Below are positions 1 through 6,277 of a DNA stretch of 6,668 nucleotides, in pieces. A model generated the notes under the pieces. That model worked only from the letters and a program-made list of their open reading frames with translations. It was not told the DNA's origin and did no database searches. Origin of the DNA: Thermoanaerobaculaceae bacterium (GTDB lineage Bacteria; Acidobacteriota; Thermoanaerobaculia; Thermoanaerobaculales; Thermoanaerobaculaceae). Each line of letters begins with the position of its first letter. Position 1 is the stretch's first letter. The stretch covers positions 1-6,668 of the forward strand of contig JALHTD010000441.1 in NCBI GenBank assembly GCA_022865555.1, read 5' to 3'. The translations under genes and the position numbers were made by a program.

Positions 1-1
1 C

Positions 2-580
2 ATGCCGGTCCACAAGCTGATCCACGGCAAGCCGGTGATCAACGTTCCGGGGTGCCCTCCCATCGGTGAGGTCATGACGGGCGTGATCACCTACATCCTC
101 ACCTTCGGCCGCCTCCCCGAGCTCGACCGCATCGGCCGTCCAAAGATGTTCTACGGCCAGCGCCTGCACGATAAGTGCTACCGCCGGTCATTCTTCGACG
201 CCGGCCAGTTCGTGGAGGCGTGGGACGACGAGGGCGCGAGGAAGGGGTGGTGCCTCTACAAGATGGGCTGCCGCGGCCCCAGCACCTACAACTCCTGCGC
301 CACCTTCAAGTGGAACAATGGCGTCTCCTGGCCGATCGGCTCCGGGCACGGCTGCATCGGCTGCAGCGAGGCGAACTTCTGGGACAACGGTCCCTTCTAC
401 CAGCGTCTCTCGGCTGTACCGCTGCCCGGGGTGGAGTCGACCCCAGACCAGATCGGCAAGGTCGCCGCCATCGCGGCCGGCGTCGGTGTGGCGGCCCACT
501 TCGGTTCGTTCCTGGTCCGTCGGGCGCTGGACAAGAACAAGGCTGGTGGTGAACGCCAGAGCTCTGGCGAGCACGAGTAA
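2..580 (+). CDS. hyaA: [NiFe]-hydrogenase small subunit, HyaA/HupS type (3' part only)
   Basis: This is the C-terminal 192 residues of the electron-transfer subunit of a membrane-bound uptake hydrogenase. The gene begins before the window, and the ATG at base 2 is only an internal methionine. Visible cluster ligands (counted from that Met) are Cys18 in VPGCPP, the last proximal 4Fe-4S ligand; His56, Cys59, Cys84 and Cys90 for the distal 4Fe-4S cluster; and Cys99, Cys118 and Cys121 for the medial 3Fe-4S cluster. The segments HDKCYRR, KMGCRGPSTYNSC and GHGCIGCSE closely resemble the HyaA/HupS branch. A hydrophobic helix near residues 151-172 followed by RR and a charged tail is the usual membrane anchor that meets the cytochrome b. 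The twin-arginine signal and the N-terminal cluster cysteines, which would show whether the enzyme is O2-tolerant, are outside the window. The large-subunit gene starts 10 bases after the stop. Family assignment is secure; the exact subgroup is not. Confidence 0.96.
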   Translation: MPVHKLIHGKPVINVPGCPPIGEVMTGVITYILTFGRLPELDRIGRPKMFYGQRLHDKCYRRSFFDAGQFVEAWDDEGARKGWCLYKMGCRGPSTYNSCATFKWNNGVSWPIGSGHGCIGCSEANFWDNGPFYQRLSAVPLPGVESTPDQIGKVAAIAAGVGVAAHFGSFLVRRALDKNKAGGERQSSGEHE

Positions 581-590
581 GGGGGGAGCC

Positions 591-2315
591 ATGAGCACAC
601 AGCGTGTAGTCGTTGACCCGATCACCCGAATCGAGGGCCACCTCCGTATCGAGGCGATGCTCGATGAGCGCGGGGTCATCAAAGACGCCATGTCGACCGG
701 CACGATGTGGCGGGGGATCGAGATCATCCTTCAGGGCCGCGACCCCCGCGACGCGTGGGCGTTCACCGAGCGCATCTGCGGCGTCTGCACCACGGTGCAC
801 GCCCTCGCCTCGGTTCGTGCGGTCGAGAACGCCCTCGGCATCAAGGTGCCTGACAACGCCGAGATCATCCGCAACATCATGTTCCTGACCCAGTACGTGC
901 AGGACCACGTCATCCACTTCTACCACCTGCACGCGCTTGACTGGGTTGACGTCGTCTCGGCGCTCAAGGCAGATCCGGCCGCCACGGCGGCTCTCGCCCA
1001 GAAGGTCTCGCCGAGCTGGCCCCTGTCCTCGACGGGTTACTTCTCGGACGTGGCCTCGACCCTCAAGAAGTTCGTCGAGTCGGGACAGCTCGGCCTCTTC
1101 CAGAACGCTTACTGGGGCCACCCCGCCTACAAGCTGCCTCCGGAGGCCAACCTGATGGCCGTGGCGCACTACCTGGAGGCGCTCCGCTGGCAGAAGGAGA
1201 TCATCAAGATCCACACGATCTTCGGAGGCAAGAACCCGCACCCGAACTACGTGGTGGGCGGGATGCCCTGCGCCATCGACCTCAACAGCGACAACGCCAT
1301 CAACATCGAGCGGCTGAACCTCATCAGGGACCTCATCAACAACGCCATCACGATCATCGAACAGCTCTACCTGCCCGACCTGCTGACGATCGCCTCCTTC
1401 TACCTCGACTGGGCGGGGATCGGTGCAGGTCTCGGCAACTACATGTCCTACGGCGACGTGCCGCAGAACGGCATCGGGGACCCGAGCAAGTTCCGCTTCC
1501 CGCGCGGGATCATCCTGAACAAGAACCTCGCCGAGGTCCTGCCGGTGGACCCCACCGACGGGCAGCAGATCGCCGAGGAGATCGCCCACTCCTGGTACGA
1601 CTACCCGGATGGGAAGGCGGCCCTCCACCCGTTCGACGGCGTCACCCAGCCGCACTACACGGGACCCAAGCCGCCCTACGAGAACCTCGACGAGAACGGC
1701 AAGTACTCCTGGGTGAAAGCACCACGGTGGAAGGGGAACGCCATGGAGGTGGGACCGCTGGCTCGGGTGCTGATCGGATACGCCAGCGGCCGGCCGGACT
1801 TCAAGGAGGTCGTGACCGAGGCGCTGGGGCGGCTCAACGCGCCCCCCGCCGCGCTCTTCTCCACGCTTGGCAGGACCGCCGCCCGCGGTCTCGAGTCCCG
1901 CCTCGCCGTGTACTGGCTGAAGGAGGAGTACGAGCACCTGGTGGCCAACCTCCGTGCGGGGATCAACGTCACCGCCGATACGTCCAAGTGGGACCCCGAG
2001 ACTTGGCCGGCGGAGGCCAAGGGTTGCGGCTTCACTGAGGCACCGCGCGGGTCGCTCGGCCACTGGGTGCACATCAAGAACGGCAAGATCGCGGATTACC
2101 AGGTAGTCGTGCCGTCAACATGGAACGCGTCGCCGAAGGACGGGAAGGGTCAGCATGGCGCGTACGAGGCCGCACTGCTGGGCACGCCGATGGCGGACCC
2201 CAAGCAGCCGGTCGAGATCCTTCGCACCATCCACTCCTTCGATCCGTGCCTGGCATGCGCAACACACGTACTCGGACCAGACGGGCGCACCCTGGCAACG
2301 GTGAAGGTGCGCTAG
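591..2315 (+). CDS. hyaB: [NiFe]-hydrogenase large (catalytic) subunit, HyaB type
   Basis: Catalytic subunit carrying the Ni-Fe(CN)2CO site that splits H2. It is 574 residues, normal for group 1 enzymes. The N-terminal motif RICGVCTTVH (Cys63, Cys66, His70) and the C-terminal motif DPCLACATH (Cys553, Cys556, His559) supply the four nickel ligands. The conserved VDPITRIEGH near residues 8-17 and the stretch GHWVHIKNGK to TWNASPKDGKG are also present. After His559 lies a 15-residue tail (VLGPDGRTLATVKVR), the propeptide removed by the HyaD-type protease after nickel insertion; it resembles the E. coli HyaB tail. There is no signal peptide, as expected for a subunit exported together with the Tat-targeted small subunit. 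The ATG at 591 was chosen because AAGGGGGGAG lies just upstream and the conserved N terminus starts there; the upstream extension of the frame lies inside the small-subunit gene. Closest resemblance is to the Hya/Hup branch. Confidence 0.98.
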   Translation: MSTQRVVVDPITRIEGHLRIEAMLDERGVIKDAMSTGTMWRGIEIILQGRDPRDAWAFTERICGVCTTVHALASVRAVENALGIKVPDNAEIIRNIMFLTQYVQDHVIHFYHLHALDWVDVVSALKADPAATAALAQKVSPSWPLSSTGYFSDVASTLKKFVESGQLGLFQNAYWGHPAYKLPPEANLMAVAHYLEALRWQKEIIKIHTIFGGKNPHPNYVVGGMPCAIDLNSDNAINIERLNLIRDLINNAITIIEQLYLPDLLTIASFYLDWAGIGAGLGNYMSYGDVPQNGIGDPSKFRFPRGIILNKNLAEVLPVDPTDGQQIAEEIAHSWYDYPDGKAALHPFDGVTQPHYTGPKPPYENLDENGKYSWVKAPRWKGNAMEVGPLARVLIGYASGRPDFKEVVTEALGRLNAPPAALFSTLGRTAARGLESRLAVYWLKEEYEHLVANLRAGINVTADTSKWDPETWPAEAKGCGFTEAPRGSLGHWVHIKNGKIADYQVVVPSTWNASPKDGKGQHGAYEAALLGTPMADPKQPVEILRTIHSFDPCLACATHVLGPDGRTLATVKVR

Positions 2316-2325
2316 GAGGCGGGCC

Positions 2326-3063
2326 ATGGCAACCAGGGTCCAACCGATCGATGTGAACGACGTGGCAGCACGCCCGCATCGCTACTATCGGCGCAAGTAC
2401 GTGTGGCAGTGGCCGGTCCGCATCTTCCACTGGGTCAACGCGGCCTGTGTGTCTGTGCTGTTCCTGACCGGACTCTACATCGCAAGCCCGATCCTCGCCC
2501 CGGCCGGAGAGCCCTTCAACCACTTCGTGATGGCCCGTTTCAGGCAGATCCATTTTCTGTTCGCATTCATCTTCCTTGTCAATTTCCTGTGGCGGATCTA
2601 CTGGTTCTGGATGGGCAACAACTACGCCCGCTCCGGCTTCCCCTTCGTGTGGCGCAAGAGCTGGTGGGGCGATCTCTTCCGCCAGTTGGGGGACTACCTG
2701 CGACTGAAGCCAGGCCACGTTCACCTGGGCCACAACGCGCTCGGCGGGCTCTCGTACACGATCTTCGTGATCGCCCTCGGGTGGGCACAGATCTTCACCG
2801 GCCTCGCCCTCTTCTCGGAGTCAGACCCGGCGGGGTTCTGGGGCCGGACGGTGGGGTGGGTGATCCCGCTCCTGGGCGGTTCGTTCCAGACGAGGATGTG
2901 GCACCACCTCTCTGCGTGGGGCTTTATCTGCTTTGCCATCCTCCACATCTATGTCGTGTTCTACGACGGCCAGCAGTACAAGAACGGTCTGATGGATGCC
3001 ATCGTCTCCGGCGAGAAGTTCTACGCCGAGGGCCACGTCGACCATGACACCTGGCTTTCCTGA
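2326..3063 (+). CDS. hyaC: Ni/Fe-hydrogenase b-type cytochrome subunit HyaC
   Basis: Integral membrane di-haem cytochrome b, 245 residues, which anchors the hydrogenase dimer and passes electrons from the distal Fe-S cluster to the quinone pool. Four hydrophobic segments are visible, near residues 35-57, 74-95, 138-163 and 194-213. Histidines placed as in this family are His35 in RIFHW, His76 in RQIHFLF, His193/His194 in MWHHLSAW and His207 in ILHIYV. By comparison with E. coli HyaC, His76, His193 and His207 are the most likely haem ligands (inferred by spacing, not aligned by program). The N-terminal cytoplasmic stretch ends YVWQWPVRIFHW, typical of the family, and the C-terminal tail GEKFYAEGHVDHDTWL is also characteristic. 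The stop codon of the large subunit is embedded in the ribosome binding site (TAGGAGG, 2313-2319), showing tight coupling. The 3' end overlaps the start of the protease gene by 20 bases. Confidence 0.97.
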   Translation: MATRVQPIDVNDVAARPHRYYRRKYVWQWPVRIFHWVNAACVSVLFLTGLYIASPILAPAGEPFNHFVMARFRQIHFLFAFIFLVNFLWRIYWFWMGNNYARSGFPFVWRKSWWGDLFRQLGDYLRLKPGHVHLGHNALGGLSYTIFVIALGWAQIFTGLALFSESDPAGFWGRTVGWVIPLLGGSFQTRMWHHLSAWGFICFAILHIYVVFYDGQQYKNGLMDAIVSGEKFYAEGHVDHDTWLS

Positions 3064-3604
3064 GGCCGGGCGACCGGCCCACCTTGCACACCGGGACCGG
3101 GGCGACACCGCCCCGGTCCTCGTTCTTGCCGTCGGCAACGTCCTCCTCGGGGACGACGGGGTCGGCCAGAGGCTGCTGGCCGAACTGAGCCCCCTGGCGG
3201 AACGCTGGGGCGGCGGCGTGGAGTTTCTGGACGGCGGCACGCAGGGGATGGCGCTGCTCGGCTTTCTGGTGGGGCGGTGTGCGGTCGTCTTCCTGGACGC
3301 GGTGGCGCTCGGGGCTGCCCCGGGCACGGTCCATCGCCTGCGCAATCAGGAGGTCCTCGCGGCCACGCCAGGGGCGGGGATGACCGCCCATGAGGCCAGC
3401 GCCGGCGAGCTGCTCCGTGCCGCGGCCCTGGTTGGAGAGCTTCCCCCTGAAATCGTGGTCATCGGGGTGGAGCCGGCCAGCCTCGAAACCGGCGTGGGTC
3501 TCTCACCTGCCGTGCAGGAAAGCGTTCCGGCCGCAGTGCGTGCCGCCACCGGGATCCTGGACGAGTTGGTCTCGGAGCTGGGGGACTGGAGCACCCTGGC
3601 ATGA
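3044..3604 (+). CDS. hyaD: Hydrogenase maturation endopeptidase, HyaD/HybD family
   Basis: Nickel-dependent protease that cleaves the C-terminal tail of the large subunit once the active site is built; cytoplasmic, about 186 residues. Family motifs are LVLAVGNVLLGDDGVG (residues 26-41), VEFLDGGTQGMALLG (59-73), VVFLDAV (81-87) and MTAHEAS (113-119). Compared with E. coli HybD (Glu16, Asp62, His93), the nickel-sensing residues are Asp38, Asp85 and His116; Asp replaces Glu at the first position. The ATG at 3044 is the best start: it is the only ATG ahead of the conserved core, has GAGGG about ten bases upstream, and overlaps the end of the cytochrome gene by 20 bases. It leaves about 23 residues before the core, somewhat longer than usual, so the exact start is less certain than the gene. 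No hyaE/hyaF-like chaperone genes follow it. Confidence 0.93.
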   Translation: MTPGFPEAGRPAHLAHRDRGDTAPVLVLAVGNVLLGDDGVGQRLLAELSPLAERWGGGVEFLDGGTQGMALLGFLVGRCAVVFLDAVALGAAPGTVHRLRNQEVLAATPGAGMTAHEASAGELLRAAALVGELPPEIVVIGVEPASLETGVGLSPAVQESVPAAVRAATGILDELVSELGDWSTLA

Positions 3605-3609
3605 CCCTA

Positions 3610-3643
3610 CTCAGACCTGTCTGAGCGGCGCTTCGCCTACTCA
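3610..3643. repeat. Two adjacent small inverted repeats just after hyaD
   Basis: CTCAGAC (3610-3616) and GTCTGAG (3619-3625) are perfect 7-base inverted arms around CT. They are followed at once by GGCG-CTT-CGCC (3627-3637), which is flanked by TGAG (3622-3625) and CTCA (3640-3643). Either could fold in RNA a few bases after the hyaD stop. No run of T follows, so this is not a standard intrinsic terminator. A role in 3'-end protection or Rho-assisted termination of the hya message is possible but unproven. Confidence 0.4.
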
Positions 3644-3970
3644 CCGACGCAGGCGGCGGAGTGGGCCAAATGTTCACGTGGCATCTGCTCACCAATGAGG
3701 TTGGTCACGGCTTGGATGTGTTTGCCGTCTTCTACGCTCGCCTCGGAGAGCGTACTGCCCAATGCCGGGAGCCAGCAGGCCTGCTCGATTCCGTGCAGAA
3801 TGTGGCGACCACGGACCTTGAGACCCGGGTCCTGATGGCGCGCGGGATAGACATCAGCGAAACGAGGGGGCCGGGGATGGCGAGCGAGTCGGACGTCTCG
3901 TGGACATCGGGTGTGCCGCCGATGAGACCTTCCCGCGCGTCCTGACGTACTGCGTGCGTCCCGGTCTCCC

Positions 3971-3994
3971 GGCACCGGTGACGCTTGCGGTGCC
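3971..3994. repeat. GC-rich inverted repeat in the inter-operon region
   Basis: GGCACCG (3971-3977) and CGGTGCC (3988-3994) form perfect 7-base arms around a 10-base loop. No T run follows on either strand, so terminator function is not supported. It lies within the decayed ArsC-like stretch and may be chance in GC-rich DNA. Confidence 0.3.
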
Positions 3995-4053
3995 CACACC
4001 CGCCTTTGCGGAGATACCCTGCGAGACGCTCCGGCTCGCTCAAAAAAAGACTC

Positions 4054-4082
4054 TAGTCAATCTTGAGATTCAAGAAAGACTA
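4054..4082. promoter_or_regulatory. 29-bp imperfect palindrome, candidate operator for the hyb operon
   Basis: The left half TAGTCAATCTTGA (4054-4066) and the right half TCAAGAAAGACTA (4070-4082) are mirror complements around GAT at 4067-4069. Of the 14 symmetric pairs, 11 are complementary; the mismatches are the two A/A pairs at 4059-4060 versus 4076-4077 and the innermost pair. The right edge is 25 bases upstream of the -35 box of the predicted promoter, where a dimeric activator could bind. The site falls in a short AT-rich segment that stands out from its GC-rich surroundings. An A7 run at 4042-4048 gives a T run on the minus strand after the stem, so a weak minus-strand terminator is an alternative, but there is no minus-strand gene for it to serve. 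The regulator is unknown. Confidence 0.5.
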
Positions 4083-4107
4083 CTCGCATTGGTGGCGTTT
4101 CTCCGGT

Positions 4108-4136
4108 TTGACAGGCCTCGTGTATAAGGTTAGCTT
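4108..4136 (+). promoter_or_regulatory. Predicted sigma70-type promoter of the hyb-type operon
   Basis: A perfect -35 hexamer TTGACA (4108-4113) is followed by exactly 17 bases and TAGCTT (4131-4136), which keeps the first TA and last T of the -10 consensus. Transcription would start near 4142-4145, leaving a leader of about 45 bases before the ATG at 4189. TATAAG at 4123-4128 looks more like a -10 box but has no -35 at the right distance. The local AT-rich composition and the position directly before the operon support the call. Confidence 0.5.
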
Positions 4137-4188
4137 GTGTCGTCTTAATTTGCATTTACGAGGAACAAGCACAAGCGAGGGGGTCGCG

Positions 4189-5325
4189 ATGAAAAGTTGG
4201 GAACGTACCGACGCACGTTCAAAGCTTTTTGAGGACCGGGGCCTGGACCGCAGGGACTTCATCCGCGTCTGCACGCTGGCCGCCGCGGCCGTCGGCCTGC
4301 CTGCCTCGGTCGGCGTGAAGTGGGCGGACGCTGCGGCGAAGGGGCTGAAACCCTCGGTGATCTGGCTGCACTTCCAGGAGTGCACCGGGTGCACTGAGTC
4401 GCTCCTGCGAACGTCGCACCCGGGGCTCGCCGAGCTGATCCTCGACCTGATCTCGCTCGACTACTGCGAGACGCTGCAAGCGGCGGCCGGGTACCAGGCG
4501 GAGGCGGCGCTCAAGAGCGCGATGGAGGCCAATGCCGGCAAGTTCGTGTGCATCGTCGAGGGCGCCATCCCGACCAAGGACAACGGCATCTACTGCAAGA
4601 TCGCCGGTCGCACCGCCCTCGAGATCTTGACCGACGTGGCCGACAAGGCGGGGGCCATCATCGCGATCGGCTCGTGCGCATCGTGGGGCGGCATCCCGTC
4701 GGCCGACCCCAACCTGACCGGCGCCAAGGGTGCACCGCAGGTTCTGCCCGGCAAGACCGTGGTGACGATTCCCGGTTGCCCGGCGAACCCATACAACCTG
4801 CTCGGCACGGTGCTGCAGTACGCGACGTTCGGCACACTGCCCGCCCTCGACGACCTCGCGCGCCCGCGCTTTGCGTACGGGCGTGTCATCCACGAAGACT
4901 GCCCGCGGCGGCCGCACTTCGATGCGGGTCGCTTCGTGCAGCAGTACGGCGACGAGGGGCATCGCAACGGCTGGTGCCTTTTCAAGATGGGGTGCAAGGG
5001 GCCGGCGACGCACGCGAACTGCTCGCTCAAGAACTTCTGCGAGGTCGATGGTGCGTGGCCGATCGGTACCGGCCACCCGTGCGTCGGCTGCACCGAGCAG
5101 GCCATCCTGTGGCGCATGCCGATGCATGCAACGGTTGACATCCAGCGGCCGACGCCGCCCGACACCTACCCACCGATCAAGGCAGAGCAGGGTCACATCA
5201 GCGCCGTAGCGGCCGGTCTCGCCGGGGTGGTCGGCGTGGCGCTCGCGGGTGCGGGCTGGATGGCGGCCAAAAAGGTCGGCGGCGGCAGCGAGGACAAGGG
5301 CACCGGCCCGGACAAGGGGGCGTGA
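4189..5325 (+). CDS. hybO: [NiFe]-hydrogenase small subunit, HybO/HybS type, Tat-exported
   Basis: Electron-transfer subunit of the second hydrogenase, 378 residues. A twin-arginine signal (RRDFIR, residues 21-26, then a hydrophobic Ala-rich stretch to about 50) directs folded export with the large subunit. Proximal 4Fe-4S ligands are Cys65, Cys68, Cys163 and Cys197; distal are His235, Cys238, Cys263 and Cys269; medial 3Fe-4S are Cys278, Cys298 and Cys301. The motif is ECTGCTE and the later one GSCASWGGI, so Gly67 and Gly168 occupy the places of the two extra cysteines of O2-tolerant enzymes: this is a standard proximal cluster. HEDCPRRPHFDAGRF and KNFCEVDG resemble E. coli HybO. A C-terminal helix (about 337-358) anchors it, followed by a Gly/Lys/Asp-rich tail. 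The ATG at 4189 was chosen over the longer upstream frame because GCGAGGGGG lies just before it and it places the Tat motif normally. One base separates it from hybA. The matching large subunit is not in the window. Confidence 0.97.
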   Translation: MKSWERTDARSKLFEDRGLDRRDFIRVCTLAAAAVGLPASVGVKWADAAAKGLKPSVIWLHFQECTGCTESLLRTSHPGLAELILDLISLDYCETLQAAAGYQAEAALKSAMEANAGKFVCIVEGAIPTKDNGIYCKIAGRTALEILTDVADKAGAIIAIGSCASWGGIPSADPNLTGAKGAPQVLPGKTVVTIPGCPANPYNLLGTVLQYATFGTLPALDDLARPRFAYGRVIHEDCPRRPHFDAGRFVQQYGDEGHRNGWCLFKMGCKGPATHANCSLKNFCEVDGAWPIGTGHPCVGCTEQAILWRMPMHATVDIQRPTPPDTYPPIKAEQGHISAVAAGLAGVVGVALAGAGWMAAKKVGGGSEDKGTGPDKGA

Positions 5326-5326
5326 C

Positions 5327-6277
5327 ATGCCGCTCGACCGACGCGTGCTGCTCAAGTCCCTCGCCTTGGGAGGCGTTGCGGCCACCGCAGGCGCCGCTCC
5401 GGCCGTAGCGCGGGGGCGCAAGATGGCGCCGCCCAGCGCAATGGGGATGCTCTACGACGCCACCATGTGCATCGGATGCAAGGCCTGCGTCGTCGCATGC
5501 AAGCAGGCCAACGACATGCCCGTGGACCCGGGCCCGTGGGGGGAGTCGAACCTCTACGACGCACCGGTCGATCTCGACGGCAAGACGAAGAACATCATCA
5601 AGCTCTACCGCGAGGGAGAAAAGACCTCGTACATGAAACAGCAGTGCATGCACTGCATCGACCCGGCGTGCGCGAGCGCGTGCATGCTCAAAGCGCTGGA
5701 CAAGGACGAGGTCACCGGAGTCGTCGCCTACGATCCGGCGTACTGCGTCGGCTGCCGCTACTGCCAGTTGGCCTGCCCGTTCAACGTCCCGAAGTTCGAG
5801 TTCAGCAAGGCGGCCCCGAAGATCGTGAAGTGTGAGCTTTGCCGTCATCGCGTCAAGGATGCGGCGGCCAAGGATACCGACGGGTTCACACGCTATCCGA
5901 AGGACCAGGGACCGGCGTGCTGTGAGGTCTGTCCCCGCGAGGCCGTGATCTACGGCACGCGCGATGAACTGCTCGCCGAGGCCAAGCGCAGAATCGCCGC
6001 TTTTCCCGGCAGGTACTTCGAGGACCGGGTCTACGGTGAGTTCGACGCGGGAGGTACGCAGGTGCTGTACCTCGCGCACGTACCGTTCGACAAGCTTGGT
6101 CTGCCGAAGATCGGCAACGAGCCAGTCTCACAGACCGCGTACGCGGTACAGGAGGGGATCTACTACAACCTTCCCTTCCTTGCCCCAGTTGGTCTGTACG
6201 CGGTCCTCGCTGCGGTCGCCTACCGAAACCGGCGTGCGGAGGCGGTGGGCACCGGTGAGAAGGAGCCGAAATCATGA
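5327..6277 (+). CDS. hybA: Hydrogenase ferredoxin-like subunit HybA (four 4Fe-4S clusters)
   Basis: Periplasmic iron-sulfur protein of 316 residues that carries electrons between the hydrogenase small subunit and the HybB membrane protein. A twin-arginine signal is visible (DRRVLLKSLALGG, residues 4-16, Ala-rich to about 28). Cysteine groups are 48/51/54/58, 107/110/115/119, 140/143/146/150 and 169/172/198/202, the usual arrangement for four cubane clusters; an extra Cys199 sits next to Cys198. A C-terminal hydrophobic helix near residues 279-299 (YYNLPFLAPVGLYAVLAAVAY) anchors the protein, as in E. coli HybA. The ATG at 5327 is one base after the small-subunit stop, has AAGGGGG upstream and places the Tat signal at the N terminus; a longer upstream frame overlaps the previous gene and is not needed. 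Its 3' end overlaps hybB by four bases (ATGA), indicating translational coupling. Order small subunit, hybA, hybB matches E. coli hyb and Geobacter hyb operons. Confidence 0.96.
   Translation: MPLDRRVLLKSLALGGVAATAGAAPAVARGRKMAPPSAMGMLYDATMCIGCKACVVACKQANDMPVDPGPWGESNLYDAPVDLDGKTKNIIKLYREGEKTSYMKQQCMHCIDPACASACMLKALDKDEVTGVVAYDPAYCVGCRYCQLACPFNVPKFEFSKAAPKIVKCELCRHRVKDAAAKDTDGFTRYPKDQGPACCEVCPREAVIYGTRDELLAEAKRRIAAFPGRYFEDRVYGEFDAGGTQVLYLAHVPFDKLGLPKIGNEPVSQTAYAVQEGIYYNLPFLAPVGLYAVLAAVAYRNRRAEAVGTGEKEPKS

Larger units (their letters stand above)
3640..4127 (+). pseudogene. Probable decayed arsenate-reductase (ArsC/LMW phosphatase) gene
   Basis: No intact gene lies here, but pieces in two frames resemble ArsC of the low-molecular-weight tyrosine phosphatase fold, in the right order. 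In the frame of 3661: QMFTWHLLTNEVGHGLDVFA (compare QMAEALLRH..GDRFEVFSA) and RVLMARGIDISETRGPG (compare V.AERGIDISGQRSKG). The frame then changes near 3870-3899, and in the frame of 3900 come GRLVDIGCAADETFPRVL (compare the VVT.C..A.E.CP region), VPTPAFAEIPCETLR (compare LPDPA......E..R) and EIQERLLALVAFL as a C-terminal helix, ending at the TAA at 4125-4127. The place where the catalytic loop (CTxNSARSQM) should be reads LTDAGGGVGQM, so the catalytic Cys and Arg are gone. A stop at 3622-3624 closes the frame upstream, and roughly 20 extra codons sit between the second and third pieces. The match was made by eye. The region could instead be a remnant of another small gene. Confidence 0.45.

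Noticed and set aside
306..2072. 588-codon open frame on the minus strand across the large-subunit gene
   Set aside because: It is a shadow of the hyaB/hyaA codon pattern in GC-rich DNA. The translation is rich in Arg, Val and Gly with no recognisable domain, and the + strand gene is certain.
3605..3660. Intrinsic terminator after hyaD
   Set aside because: Inverted repeats are present but no T run follows on the + strand.
3774..3785. AGCAGGCCTGCT perfect 12-base palindrome
   Set aside because: It is short and isolated, with no nearby promoter; chance occurrence in GC-rich DNA is likely.
3637..3999. 120-codon minus-strand frame in the inter-operon region
   Set aside because: No recognisable motif and no convincing ribosome binding site. 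The + strand fragments resemble a known family better.
4090..4160. Sigma54 (-24/-12) promoter before the second operon
   Set aside because: TGGCG near 4093 and TTTGC near 4150 were checked, but no GG-N10-GC pair with correct spacing exists.
4063..4188. Longer N terminus for the second small subunit (start at 4063)
   Set aside because: The frame is open, but it would add 42 residues ahead of the Tat signal and run through the predicted promoter. ATG 4189 has a good ribosome binding site.
4219..5421. 400-codon open frame on the minus strand opposite the second small subunit
   Set aside because: It is antisense to a clearly conserved gene. Its composition is low-complexity R/A/G/V with no motif.
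5198..6079. 293-codon minus-strand frame opposite hybA
   Set aside because: Shadow frame: its translation shows no conserved motif, while the + strand has four complete Fe-S motifs.
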